Shown: in pieces, positions 32,797-40,970 of the stretch
Layout: every line of letters begins with the position of its first letter
Numbering within the stretch: position 1 is the first letter of the stretch
DNA from: ZC4RG20 sp036381515
Lineage (GTDB): Bacteria > Pseudomonadota > Gammaproteobacteria > Steroidobacterales > Rariloculaceae
Direction of reading: 5' to 3'
NCBI GenBank assembly: GCA_036381515.1
Contig: DASVCR010000103.1
Location: forward strand, 1 to 64,000
DNA: 64,000 nucleotides
Translations under genes and position numbers: made by a program
Notes under the pieces: model-generated
What the model saw: only the letters and a program-made list of their open reading frames with translations
What the model was told of the DNA's origin: nothing
Database searches by the model: none

Positions 32797-33033
32797 GGCC
32801 GCTCTCGATCTGCGCAAGGCCCGCGCCAGCGGGGGCGGCTCGACCGCGCGGTCGGGCCGAAGAGCCGTTGCAGCGCGTCGTGCTCGTGTCGCCGACGGCC
32901 TCGCCGTCGCGCGGATTCTTCCAGGATCCCGCCGGCCCGGACCGGGCCGATCTTCCGCGAGAAGCTCGCGAACGTGACGATGCCTCTGATCTGACCTACG
33001 ATCGAGACGATAGCGAGCATGGAGGTTTCGACG

Positions 33034-34050
33034 ATGAACAAGAAAATTCTTGCCGCGGCGCTCGCGGCCGCGTCGCTGGCGGCTTGCACCGACGAGCCGG
33101 AGGTCAGTCCTTCAGTCGAGCCCGAGGCGTCGGCGCCGGCCGCCGATGCTCAACCCGAGTCGCCGCCCGCCGCGCAGCCCGCGGCCGACGCCGGCGCGTT
33201 GCCGGACACGATCGTGATCGAGCGCGGCGGCTTCATTCCGGAGGGCATCGAGTACGACACGGCGAACGGGCGGATCCTCGTCGGCTCGCTCGCTGAGGGC
33301 ACCGTGTTCGAGATCGCGCCGGACGGCACGATGACGCCCGTGATCGAGGACATGGACCTCGTCTCGTCCGTCGGCATCGAGGTCGACGAGGAGCGCAACC
33401 GGCTCCTGGTCAGCAACGCCGACAGCAGCGTGTTCGGACCGAACGCGCAGGGCCCGGGGCAGGCAAAGCTCGGCATCTACGACCTCGAGACCGGCGAGCG
33501 GCAGGCGATGGTCGATCTCGCGGCCGCGATCACCGACGCGCCGGACGATGCGCGCCACTTCGCGAACGACGTCGCCGTCGGCGCCGACGGCACCGCGTTC
33601 GTCACCGACACGATGATGAACTTGATCTATCGCGTCGGCTCGGACAACGAGGCGAGCGTGCTGCACCGCCTGGGTGACGGCGCCGCGCCGAACGGCATCG
33701 TCTATCACGACGGAGGCTTCCTGCTCGTCGTCGGCGGCGACGGCAACCTGTACAAGGTGCCGGTCGACGATCCCGCTTCGACGAGTCAGGTCATGCTGCC
33801 CGAGCCGATACAAGGCGGAGACGGCATGGTATGGACCGCCGACGGGCGGCTCGCCGTCGTCAGCAACAGCGAGAGCCGCGTGATCGCGCTCGCGAGCGAC
33901 GACGACTGGACGACGGCGCGGATCGCGGGCACCGCGAGCTTCGAAGGGCAGGGGACGACGGCGGCGGTCGCGGGCGACGACCTGCTGGTCGTCAAGCCGC
34001 ACTTCAACGATCAGGATCCGCCGTCGATCGAGCGCGTGACGCTCGAGTGA
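33034..34050 (+). CDS. SMP-30/gluconolactonase-like beta-propeller lipoprotein
   Basis: A 338-residue lipoprotein: MNKKILAAALAAASLAAC is a lipoprotein signal with lipobox LAAC. An Ala/Pro/Glu-rich linker to about residue 50 leads to a six-bladed SMP-30/strictosidine-synthase-like propeller (RGGFIPEGIEYDTANGRILVG, HFANDVAVGADGTAFVTDT, PNGIVYHDGGFLLVV, GDGMVWTADGRLAVVSN). It may be a periplasmic lactonase or a sugar/ligand-binding protein. ATG 33034 has GGAGG nine bases upstream. Its last 40 bp overlap, tail to tail, the end of the penicillin-acylase gene. Confidence 0.82.
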   Translation: MNKKILAAALAAASLAACTDEPEVSPSVEPEASAPAADAQPESPPAAQPAADAGALPDTIVIERGGFIPEGIEYDTANGRILVGSLAEGTVFEIAPDGTMTPVIEDMDLVSSVGIEVDEERNRLLVSNADSSVFGPNAQGPGQAKLGIYDLETGERQAMVDLAAAITDAPDDARHFANDVAVGADGTAFVTDTMMNLIYRVGSDNEASVLHRLGDGAAPNGIVYHDGGFLLVVGGDGNLYKVPVDDPASTSQVMLPEPIQGGDGMVWTADGRLAVVSNSESRVIALASDDDWTTARIAGTASFEGQGTTAAVAGDDLLVVKPHFNDQDPPSIERVTLE

Positions 34051-36389
34051 GCGTCGTCAGCCGCGGCCGGCGACAGCGTCACGGTCGAGACGGTCTCGCC
34101 GGCGAGGAACGGGGCCGGCGCACCGTCGTGCCACGCCTGCCACTGATCGTCGAACTGCCGCGATAGCGGGTGGCCGCTCTGGCCGCCCGCGAGCTCGAGG
34201 ATCCCGGCTTCCGGACGCGCCGGCGAGACGACCATCCGGATCACCGCGCCCCGCGACGGCTCCGCGACGCGGACGGCGAGCGGGGCGCCGGCCTGCGGCA
34301 CGTCGGGCAGGCGGAGCCACGGGCCGACGAGCGGCAGCCCGGCGAGCGGGTGCGCGGCGGCGAGCCGATTGACCTCGCCCCACGTGGCGTCCGGTCCCGC
34401 ATCCGACCGCTCGAGCTCGCGCAGCGCGTCGACGAGCACGTCCTCGAGGTAGGCCTCCCAGTCCGCGTAGCCTTCGGGAACGAGATGCGCGGGGCGCTCG
34501 TCGAGGAGCCGCCGCATCGCCTCGTCCGCGAGCGGCCAGCGATAGACGAACGTCGGGTCGGCCTCGAGCGCGGGCGCGAGCAGCGGGACGAGCAGCCGCT
34601 CGAGCAGCGCGTCGTAGAACGCGTCGAGCACGCGGAACCCGACGTCGTCCGGCTCCGCGTGCCCGTCCCATGCGGCGACCGCGGCACGCGCGGTGGCGAC
34701 GGCCGCGTCCTGCGCGTGCTCGTCGAGCACCTCGAGCGCGACCTGACGGATCGCGTCGTAGGCCTCGACCCGCGTGTCGAGCTGCATCGCCGCGAGCGCG
34801 GCCTCGTCGAAGCGGTCGCCGGACGCGAGCAGGTCCGCGATCCGCTTGGCGCGGTACGGCGGCATCGACACGCGGCCGAGCCGAGCGGCGTCCTCGGCAC
34901 GCAGCGTGCGGTTGTTCGCCGTGAAGAGCACGTCGTCGGGACCGCCTTCGTAGCGGGGCGGCTCGGCGAAGCCGCTCCACGCGAAGGCGCCGCTTGCCCA
35001 CGAGCGCGGCGCCGAGCCGTCGAAGCCCGACCGGACCGGCAGCGGACCGTTCACGGCCCAGCCGATCCGTCCGTCCGCGTCCGCGAACATCCAGTTCAGC
35101 GACGGCCCCGCCCAGCCGGTCACGACGTCGAGGCCCTCGCGGACCGAGTCGGCGAACGCGAGCTCGAGCACGTCGACGTCGACGCCGTCCGGCTCGAGCC
35201 ACGTCGCGCGCAGCGCGAGCGGCCGGCCGAGCCCGTCGTGGGCGACGACCGGCCCCCAGCGCGTGAGCCGCACGTCGAGGTTCTCGGGGTCGCGTCCGCG
35301 CACCGCGATGACCTCGCGCTCGACGGTGAACGCCTCGGTGCCGCCCGGGACGCGGTAGCGGCTCGGATCGTCGGGATCGATCTCGACGACGACCCAATCG
35401 CTCTGGTCCGCGTTGCTGACGGTCAGGCCCCACGCGAGACCGTCCGTCGCGCCGATCACGACGCCGGGCACGCCCGGGATGCCGACGCCGCGCAGCACGC
35501 GGTCGCCGAAATAAAGCTCCGCGCGATGGAAGACGTTCGGCAGCCGCAGCCCGAGGTGCGGATCGTTCGCGACGATCGCGACCCCTCCCGCGCCGTGCGC
35601 GGCGCCGACGGCCCACTGATTCGACGCCCCGCCCGCCGGCGGCGACAGCACGACGCGCCGCGTCACGTCGGGCGCGGGACCGGCGGGCGCGCTCGACGGG
35701 ATCGGCTGCGGACGATAGCCGCCGGTCGGATCGTCCGGACTCGTGAAAAGCGGACGATCGAACCGCGCCGTCGACGGCGTCAGGAACGCGTACACGTCCG
35801 GCGCCAGGGTCGCCTCCATGACGGCCTGCGGCCGCTCGTACGCCTCGTTGTTCGACAGCATCGTGTAGAACGCGTAAACGACGAGCAGGCTGTCCTCGAC
35901 GGTCCAAGGCTCTGGCCGGGCGCGCAGCAGCCAGTACTCCGGCGGACGCGCGCCGAGGTCGGCGAGGCCGGCGTTCACGCCGTCGGCGTATGCCGCGAGC
36001 CATGCGAGGTGGCGTGCCGGCAGCGACTCGGCGAGCGCCCGGGCGCGCTTTCGGAACTGGAACGCGCGCCGCTCGCGGTCGATCGGCAGGGCGGCCGGGC
36101 CGACGAGCTCGGCGAGCTCGCCGGCGGCGCTGCGGCGGCTCAGGTCCATCTGGAAGAACCGCTCCTGCGCGTGCAGGAAGCCCTGCGCGCGATACGCGTC
36201 TTCGAGCGTCTTCGCGCGGATCCGCGGAATCGCCGCGGCATCGAGCTCGACCGTCACCGGCGCGGACAGGCCCGGCACGAACGCCTCCCCGTCGCGTCTC
36301 GGCAGGGATGCGGTCGACATGGCTGCGAGCGCGGCGGCCGCGGCGACGATCGCGCCCGCGGCGGACCAGAGCACCCCCTTCGATGTCAT
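34011..36389 (-). CDS. Penicillin acylase family N-terminal-nucleophile hydrolase
   Basis: A 792-residue Ntn hydrolase precursor that hydrolyses amide bonds of penicillins, acyl-homoserine lactones or similar acylated amines. An N-terminal membrane/signal segment (GVLWSAAGAIVAAAAALAAM) is followed by the alpha subunit with IPRIRAKTLEDAYRAQGFLHAQERFFQMDL. The autocatalytic site is PPAGGASNQWAVG near residue 250, where Ser becomes the beta-chain nucleophile. ANDPHLGLRLPNVF and the catalytic Asn region (FTANNRTL near residue 490) follow. ATG at 36389. It is divergent from the PDZ-protein gene. Confidence 0.9.
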   Translation of the reverse strand: MTSKGVLWSAAGAIVAAAAALAAMSTASLPRRDGEAFVPGLSAPVTVELDAAAIPRIRAKTLEDAYRAQGFLHAQERFFQMDLSRRSAAGELAELVGPAALPIDRERRAFQFRKRARALAESLPARHLAWLAAYADGVNAGLADLGARPPEYWLLRARPEPWTVEDSLLVVYAFYTMLSNNEAYERPQAVMEATLAPDVYAFLTPSTARFDRPLFTSPDDPTGGYRPQPIPSSAPAGPAPDVTRRVVLSPPAGGASNQWAVGAAHGAGGVAIVANDPHLGLRLPNVFHRAELYFGDRVLRGVGIPGVPGVVIGATDGLAWGLTVSNADQSDWVVVEIDPDDPSRYRVPGGTEAFTVEREVIAVRGRDPENLDVRLTRWGPVVAHDGLGRPLALRATWLEPDGVDVDVLELAFADSVREGLDVVTGWAGPSLNWMFADADGRIGWAVNGPLPVRSGFDGSAPRSWASGAFAWSGFAEPPRYEGGPDDVLFTANNRTLRAEDAARLGRVSMPPYRAKRIADLLASGDRFDEAALAAMQLDTRVEAYDAIRQVALEVLDEHAQDAAVATARAAVAAWDGHAEPDDVGFRVLDAFYDALLERLLVPLLAPALEADPTFVYRWPLADEAMRRLLDERPAHLVPEGYADWEAYLEDVLVDALRELERSDAGPDATWGEVNRLAAAHPLAGLPLVGPWLRLPDVPQAGAPLAVRVAEPSRGAVIRMVVSPARPEAGILELAGGQSGHPLSRQFDDQWQAWHDGAPAPFLAGETVSTVTLSPAAADDAHSSVTRSIDGGS

Positions 36390-36473
36390 CCGGCCACGCT
36401 CCCTTGGAAGGTCCGCCTCACGGCAGCATACTTGATCGCGCGACGCGTGCCGAAGGTCGGGGGAGCTCGGAGC

Positions 36474-37364
36474 ATGACCAACTGGCAGAGGAGCGTGCTC
36501 TTTCTCGCCGGCGGACTCGCCGCCGGGTTTGCCGTCGCGACGTTCATGCAGCCGGGCGGCGGGGACGATTGGCTCTCCGCCGGCGCGTCCGTCGAAGACC
36601 GGGTCGCGGCGCTCGAGCGACGCCTCGCCGCCGAGGCCGACGCACGGCTCGCGCTTTCCGCCGAGGTCGAAGCGTTGCGCGGCCGGCTCGAGGCGGCCCG
36701 CGCGGGGCTGCCGACGGGCGAGGTGACGGCCGACGTCGCGCGCGGCCGCGGCGCCGTCGAGCGCTTTCGGGACGAAGAAGAACATGCGGAGCCCCCGGCG
36801 GCCCCGCCGGCCGAGCGCGATGCCGACGTTCTTCGAGCCCGCACGAGCGAAGCGCGGCGACGCGCGCCGACCCCGGAGGAGCTCGAGCAGCGCCGCATCC
36901 AGCGCTTCGTCGACGCGGGCTTCACGGTCGCCCGCGCCGAGTGGATCGAGCGGCGCACGGCGGAGCTGCAAATGCAGCAGCTCGAGGCGCAGTACGAGGC
37001 CGCGCGCAGCGGCGATCCTTCCCGGATCCGGGACATGCCTTCGATCGAGGAGACGCTGCGCGCCGAGCTCGGCGACGCGGAGTACGAGAGGTACCTCCAG
37101 GCCACGGGCCGGCCGACGCGCGTCAACGTGCGGAACGTGCTGCCGAGCTCGCCGGCCGACCGGGTGGGCCTGCAGCCGGGCGACGAGATCGTCGCGTACG
37201 GCGGCAAGCGCGTGTTCGACATGGACGACCTGAACCGGCTCACGCTCGAAGGGCAGCCGGGCGAGACCGTCGTGCTCGAGGTGCTGCGGGACGGTCAGCC
37301 GATCCAGCTCTTCGTGCCGCGCGGGCCAATCGGCATCTCGGGCGGCGGGCGCAGGTTCCCGTAG
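36474..37364 (+). CDS. Membrane-anchored coiled-coil PDZ-domain protein
   Basis: A 296-residue protein with one N-terminal transmembrane segment (VLFLAGGLAAGFAVATFM). A coiled coil spans about residues 38-75 (VAALERRLAAEADARLAL), then a charged Ala/Pro-rich stretch and a second helical region follow. The C-terminal PDZ domain is at about residues 218-285 (LPSSPADRVGLQPGDEIVAYGGKRVFDMDDLN). There is no protease domain, so it is likely a periplasmic scaffold, or a substrate-recruiting partner of the MoxR/Bat operon 122 bp downstream or of a protease elsewhere. ATG 36474 has GGAG upstream. Confidence 0.78.
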   Translation: MTNWQRSVLFLAGGLAAGFAVATFMQPGGGDDWLSAGASVEDRVAALERRLAAEADARLALSAEVEALRGRLEAARAGLPTGEVTADVARGRGAVERFRDEEEHAEPPAAPPAERDADVLRARTSEARRRAPTPEELEQRRIQRFVDAGFTVARAEWIERRTAELQMQQLEAQYEAARSGDPSRIRDMPSIEETLRAELGDAEYERYLQATGRPTRVNVRNVLPSSPADRVGLQPGDEIVAYGGKRVFDMDDLNRLTLEGQPGETVVLEVLRDGQPIQLFVPRGPIGISGGGRRFP

Positions 37365-37485
37365 CCGGGATCGGCCGTGCCCCTCGTCGCGAATGTCCGC
37401 GCGTGACCGCGGCCGCGTCCGGTCCGGTATTCGACGGGGCGGCGCGCGGTAGGGTTAGAATGAGCGGCTTTGAGCCGGACGTTCA

Positions 37486-38460
37486 ATGTCGCTGCAGCAG
37501 AAATTCCTTCGTCTCGAGTCTCACCTGAAGTCGCTCGTCGTCGGACAGGAGCGACTCCTGAACCGCATGCTGATCGCGCTCCTGTGCGACGGGCACCTGC
37601 TCGTCGAGGGTGCGCCGGGCCTCGCGAAGACGCGCGCGATCAAGGTGCTCTCCTACAACGTCGAAGGCGACTTCCATCGCCTGCAGTTCACGCCGGACCT
37701 GCTGCCCGCGGACCTGACCGGCACTGAGATCTACCGGCCGCAGGACGGCTCGTTCGTGTTCCGGGAAGGTCCGCTGTTCCATAACCTCGTGCTCGCGGAC
37801 GAGGTGAACCGTGCGCCGGCGAAGGTGCAGTCCGCGCTGCTCGAGGCGATGGCCGAGCGCCAGATCACGGTCGGCTCCGTCACGTATCCGCTGCCCCGCC
37901 TCTTCATGGTCATGGCGACGCAGAATCCGATCGAGCAGGAGGGGACGTATCCGCTGCCCGAGGCGCAGCTCGACCGGTTCCTGCTGCACGTGCTCGTCGG
38001 CTACCCGGACGCCGAGGGCGAGCGGGCGATCCTCGCGCTGAACCGCGCCGAGGCGAGGCGGCCGAGCGGCGACCGGGAGCTCTTCGCGTCGCCGGACCCG
38101 CTGACGCAGGACGAGGTGCTCGCCGCGCGCCAGGCCGTGCTCGACCAGCACCTCGCCGAGCCGCTCGAGGAGTACATCGTGCAGATCGTGCTCGCGACCC
38201 GCGATCCGGGTCGCTACGGCGACGACCTCGCGGGCGTGCTGCAGTACGGCGCGAGCCCGCGCGCGACGATCGCGCTCGACCGCTGCTCGCGGGCGCGTGC
38301 CTGGCTCGCCGGCCGCGACTACGTGACGCCCGAGGACATCCAGGACGTCGCGCCGGACATCCTGAGACACCGCGTGCTCTTGAGCTTCGAGGCGGAGGCG
38401 GCCGGGCGCACGCCGGACGACGTGATCGACGCGCTGCTCGGGAGGATCGGCGTGCCGTGA
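37486..38460 (+). CDS. moxR: MoxR-family AAA+ ATPase
   Basis: A 324-residue chaperone-like AAA+ ATPase that remodels or inserts metal/cofactor into partner proteins with VWA domains. Walker A is LVEGAPGLAKTR near residue 40, Walker B is LVLADEVNRAPAKVQSALLEAM near residue 102, sensor 1 is MVMATQNPIEQEGTYPLPEAQLDRF and the C-terminal helical lid follows. It is the first gene of a six-gene operon. The next gene starts within its stop codon (GTGA). A TAGAAT hexamer at 37456 could be the -10 of the operon promoter. Confidence 0.93.
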   Translation: MSLQQKFLRLESHLKSLVVGQERLLNRMLIALLCDGHLLVEGAPGLAKTRAIKVLSYNVEGDFHRLQFTPDLLPADLTGTEIYRPQDGSFVFREGPLFHNLVLADEVNRAPAKVQSALLEAMAERQITVGSVTYPLPRLFMVMATQNPIEQEGTYPLPEAQLDRFLLHVLVGYPDAEGERAILALNRAEARRPSGDRELFASPDPLTQDEVLAARQAVLDQHLAEPLEEYIVQIVLATRDPGRYGDDLAGVLQYGASPRATIALDRCSRARAWLAGRDYVTPEDIQDVAPDILRHRVLLSFEAEAAGRTPDDVIDALLGRIGVP

Positions 38461-39425
38461 CCGCCGTCGCCGCGATCCGCCGGGCCGGGCGGGGCCACGT
38501 CCGGCCGCCCGGCACCGATGCGCCGGACCGGGTCACGCTCGAACGGCTCATCGCGCTTCGGACGGCCGGCGAATCGCTGCAGCTGACGGCGCCACGCGTG
38601 CAGGCGGTCGGCGCGGGCGGGCATCTGTCGCCGTTCAAGGGCCGCGGCGTGGAGTTCGACGAGTCGCGGCCGTATCAGCCGGGCGACGACCTCCGGATGA
38701 TGGACTGGCGCGTGATGGCGCGCACCGGCAAGCCGCACACGAAGGTGTTCCGCGAGGAGCGGAACCGTCCGGTCTTCGTCTGGCTCGACCTGCGCGTGTC
38801 GATGCTGTTCGGCACGCAGGGCGCGTTCAAGGCGGTGCGGGCCGCCGAGGCCGCCGCGCTCGTCGCGTGGGCCGCGGTCGCGAACGGCGACCGGCTCGGC
38901 GGGCTCGTGTTCTCCGAGACCGGGCACGAGGAGCGCCGTCCGCGTCTCGGCCGCCGCTCCGCGCTGACGCTGCTCAAGCTCGTCGCCGAGGATCGCTTCT
39001 GGACCCCGTCGCCGGACGCGGCACCGGGCGGCGGCGCCGATCATGCGCTCAAGCGCCTGACGCGGGTCGCGCGGCCCGGGAGCCTGCTGTTCCTCGTCAG
39101 CGATTTCCGCGGCCTCGGCCCGGACGCCGAGCGCCACCTGCGCGAGCTCTCGCGGCACGGCGACGTTTTCCTGCTGCACGTGTTCGACCCGCTCGAGGCT
39201 GAACTTCCGCCTCCCGGTCGCTATCGAATCGTCGTCGGCGGCCGCTCGGTCACGATCGACACGTCGGACCAGGCGCTGCGGTCCCGGTATCGTGCGGAGT
39301 TCGAGGCGCACCGCGCGCGGCTCGCGGCCCTCGCGCGCCTGCCGGCCGTCAGCGTGCTCGACTGCGCGACGAACGACGATCCGCGGTCGGTGCTCGCGCG
39401 GCGTTTCGGCGGCCGGGCGACATGA
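38457..39425 (+). CDS. DUF58 protein (MoxR-associated, VWA-like)
   Basis: A 322-residue cytosolic protein with the DUF58 signature GRGVEFDESRPYQPGDDLRMMDWRVMARTGKPHTKVFREER near residue 62, split here by its conserved RxYxxGD and DWR motifs. A VWA-like fold follows (RPVFVWLDLRVSM). It is translationally coupled to moxR and followed by the DUF4381 and VWA membrane proteins, the standard aerotolerance-type operon order. Role is presumed to be regulation or substrate presentation for MoxR; the mechanism is unknown. Confidence 0.88.
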   Translation: MTAVAAIRRAGRGHVRPPGTDAPDRVTLERLIALRTAGESLQLTAPRVQAVGAGGHLSPFKGRGVEFDESRPYQPGDDLRMMDWRVMARTGKPHTKVFREERNRPVFVWLDLRVSMLFGTQGAFKAVRAAEAAALVAWAAVANGDRLGGLVFSETGHEERRPRLGRRSALTLLKLVAEDRFWTPSPDAAPGGGADHALKRLTRVARPGSLLFLVSDFRGLGPDAERHLRELSRHGDVFLLHVFDPLEAELPPPGRYRIVVGGRSVTIDTSDQALRSRYRAEFEAHRARLAALARLPAVSVLDCATNDDPRSVLARRFGGRAT

Positions 39426-39447
39426 GAAGATGCAGGACGGGGACGCG

Positions 39448-39942
39448 ATGAATCCGAGCATCGACGTGAGCGATTTACCTCTGCGGGACATTCACCTCCC
39501 GGACCCCGTGTCGTGGTGGCCGCCGGCGCCGGGCTGGTGGCTGATCGCGGGGGCCGTCGTGGCCGCGGCCGCGCTCGCGCTGTGGCGGCGTTACCGGACG
39601 CGGCGCACGCGTGCCGCACTCGCGGCGATCCGGCGCATCGGCGCGGCGCTCGAGGCCGGGGCCGCGCCCGCCGAGTGCCTGCAGCAGTTGTCGGTCGTGC
39701 TGCGCCGGTTCGTGATGTCGACCGCGGTCGGCGAGGACGCGCGTCAGGTGCCGGGCCTCGTCGGCCGGCGATGGCTCGACTACCTCGACGCCCGCGGCGG
39801 CGGCGGTCGTTTCCGCGACGGCCCCGGCCGCCTGCTGCTCGACGGCCCGTACGTGCCGGAGCATGTGGTGCGGCGCGAGGACGCGGCCGAGCTCGGGCGG
39901 CTCCTCGCGGACTGGATCAGGGCGCAGCGGCGCGGGGCCTGA
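39448..39942 (+). CDS. DUF4381 membrane protein of the MoxR/Bat operon
   Basis: A 164-residue protein opening LPLRDIHLPDPVSWWPPAPGWW, the DUF4381 hallmark. One transmembrane segment follows (LIAGAVVAAAALALWRRY), then a cytosolic helical domain containing LQQLSVVLRRFVMS and GRRWLDYLDA. ATG at 39448 is preceded by an AGGACGGGG stretch; ATG at 39430 is an in-frame alternative. It lies between the DUF58 and BatA-like genes. Function is unknown but it is a constant partner of this operon type. Confidence 0.85.
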   Translation: MNPSIDVSDLPLRDIHLPDPVSWWPPAPGWWLIAGAVVAAAALALWRRYRTRRTRAALAAIRRIGAALEAGAAPAECLQQLSVVLRRFVMSTAVGEDARQVPGLVGRRWLDYLDARGGGGRFRDGPGRLLLDGPYVPEHVVRREDAAELGRLLADWIRAQRRGA

Positions 39943-39947
39943 TCACG

Positions 39948-40970
39948 ATGTGGACGCTCGCGTGGTGGTGGATGCTTGCCCTGCTGCCCGTGCCGTGGCT
40001 CGTGCGGCGCGCGCTGCCGCCCGCGTCCGTCGAGCGCGACGCCGCGCTCGTCGCGCCGGCCGGGAGCCCGTTCGCGTCGCTCGCCGCGCCGACGGCGGCG
40101 CGCACGATCTCGAATCGCCGGCTGCTCGGGCTCTGGGCCGTCTGGGTCCTCACGGTCCTCGCCGCCGCGCGGCCGCAGCTCGTCGGCGAGCCGCTCGCCG
40201 TGCCGATGACCGGACGTGACCTGCTCCTCGCGGTGGATCTCTCCGGCAGCATGGAGGAGCAGGATTTCCAGCTCGACGGGCAATGGGTCAACCGGCTGAC
40301 GGCGACGAAGGCCGTGGCCGACGACTTCATCGAGCGCCGCGTCGGCGATCGGATCGGGCTGATCCTGTTCGGCCGCGAAGCATATCTGCAGACGCCGCTG
40401 ACGTTCGACCGCGAGACCGTCCGCACGCTCCTCGACGAGGCCGTGATCGGGCTCGCCGGCAAGGAGACCGCGATCGGCGACGCGATCGGGCTCGCGATCC
40501 GCACGCTCGAGGACGCGGGCGTCGAGGAGGGGCGGCGCGTGCTGATCCTGTTGACCGACGGCGCGAACACGGCGGGCGCCGTGGACCCGATGAAGGCCGC
40601 GGAGCTCGCGGCGCAGCGCAACGTCGTGATCTATACGGTCGGCATCGGCGCGGACGCGCTGCTGGTGCGGTCGCTGTTCGGGCTCCGGCAAATCAACCCG
40701 TCGGCCGACCTCGACGAGAAGACGTTGACCGCGATCGCAGAGCTGACGGGCGGCCGCTATTTCCGCGCGCGCGACACGCAGGAGTTCGCCGAGATCTATC
40801 GGATCCTCGACGAGCTCGAGCCCGCGGAATCCGAGGCCGAGGGCTATCGGCCGGTGCAGGAGCTGTTCCACTGGCCGCTCGGCGCAGCGGTCGTGCTCGC
40901 GCTCGCGATGGCGTTCGGCGCGCTCGTGCCGGAGCCGCGTCGCCTCGTGCCGGGACGGGCCGATGCTTGA
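39948..40970 (+). CDS. batA: BatA-like membrane VWA-domain protein
   Basis: A 340-residue protein with two N-terminal transmembrane segments, a periplasmic VWA domain and a C-terminal transmembrane helix. The complete MIDAS is AVDLSGSMEEQD near residue 96, with the Thr in the GKETAIGDAIGLAIR loop and the Asp in LLTDGANTAG. Aerotolerance/Bat proteins of this kind anchor envelope complexes remodelled by MoxR. The start follows the DUF4381 stop by five bases, and its end overlaps the next gene by 8 bp. Confidence 0.9.
   Translation: MWTLAWWWMLALLPVPWLVRRALPPASVERDAALVAPAGSPFASLAAPTAARTISNRRLLGLWAVWVLTVLAAARPQLVGEPLAVPMTGRDLLLAVDLSGSMEEQDFQLDGQWVNRLTATKAVADDFIERRVGDRIGLILFGREAYLQTPLTFDRETVRTLLDEAVIGLAGKETAIGDAIGLAIRTLEDAGVEEGRRVLILLTDGANTAGAVDPMKAAELAAQRNVVIYTVGIGADALLVRSLFGLRQINPSADLDEKTLTAIAELTGGRYFRARDTQEFAEIYRILDELEPAESEAEGYRPVQELFHWPLGAAVVLALAMAFGALVPEPRRLVPGRADA

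Noticed and set aside
32742..33033. glnK-amtB downstream of the TorF porin
   Set aside because: The next gene is an SMP-30-like lipoprotein; no P-II or ammonium transporter sequence is present in the window.
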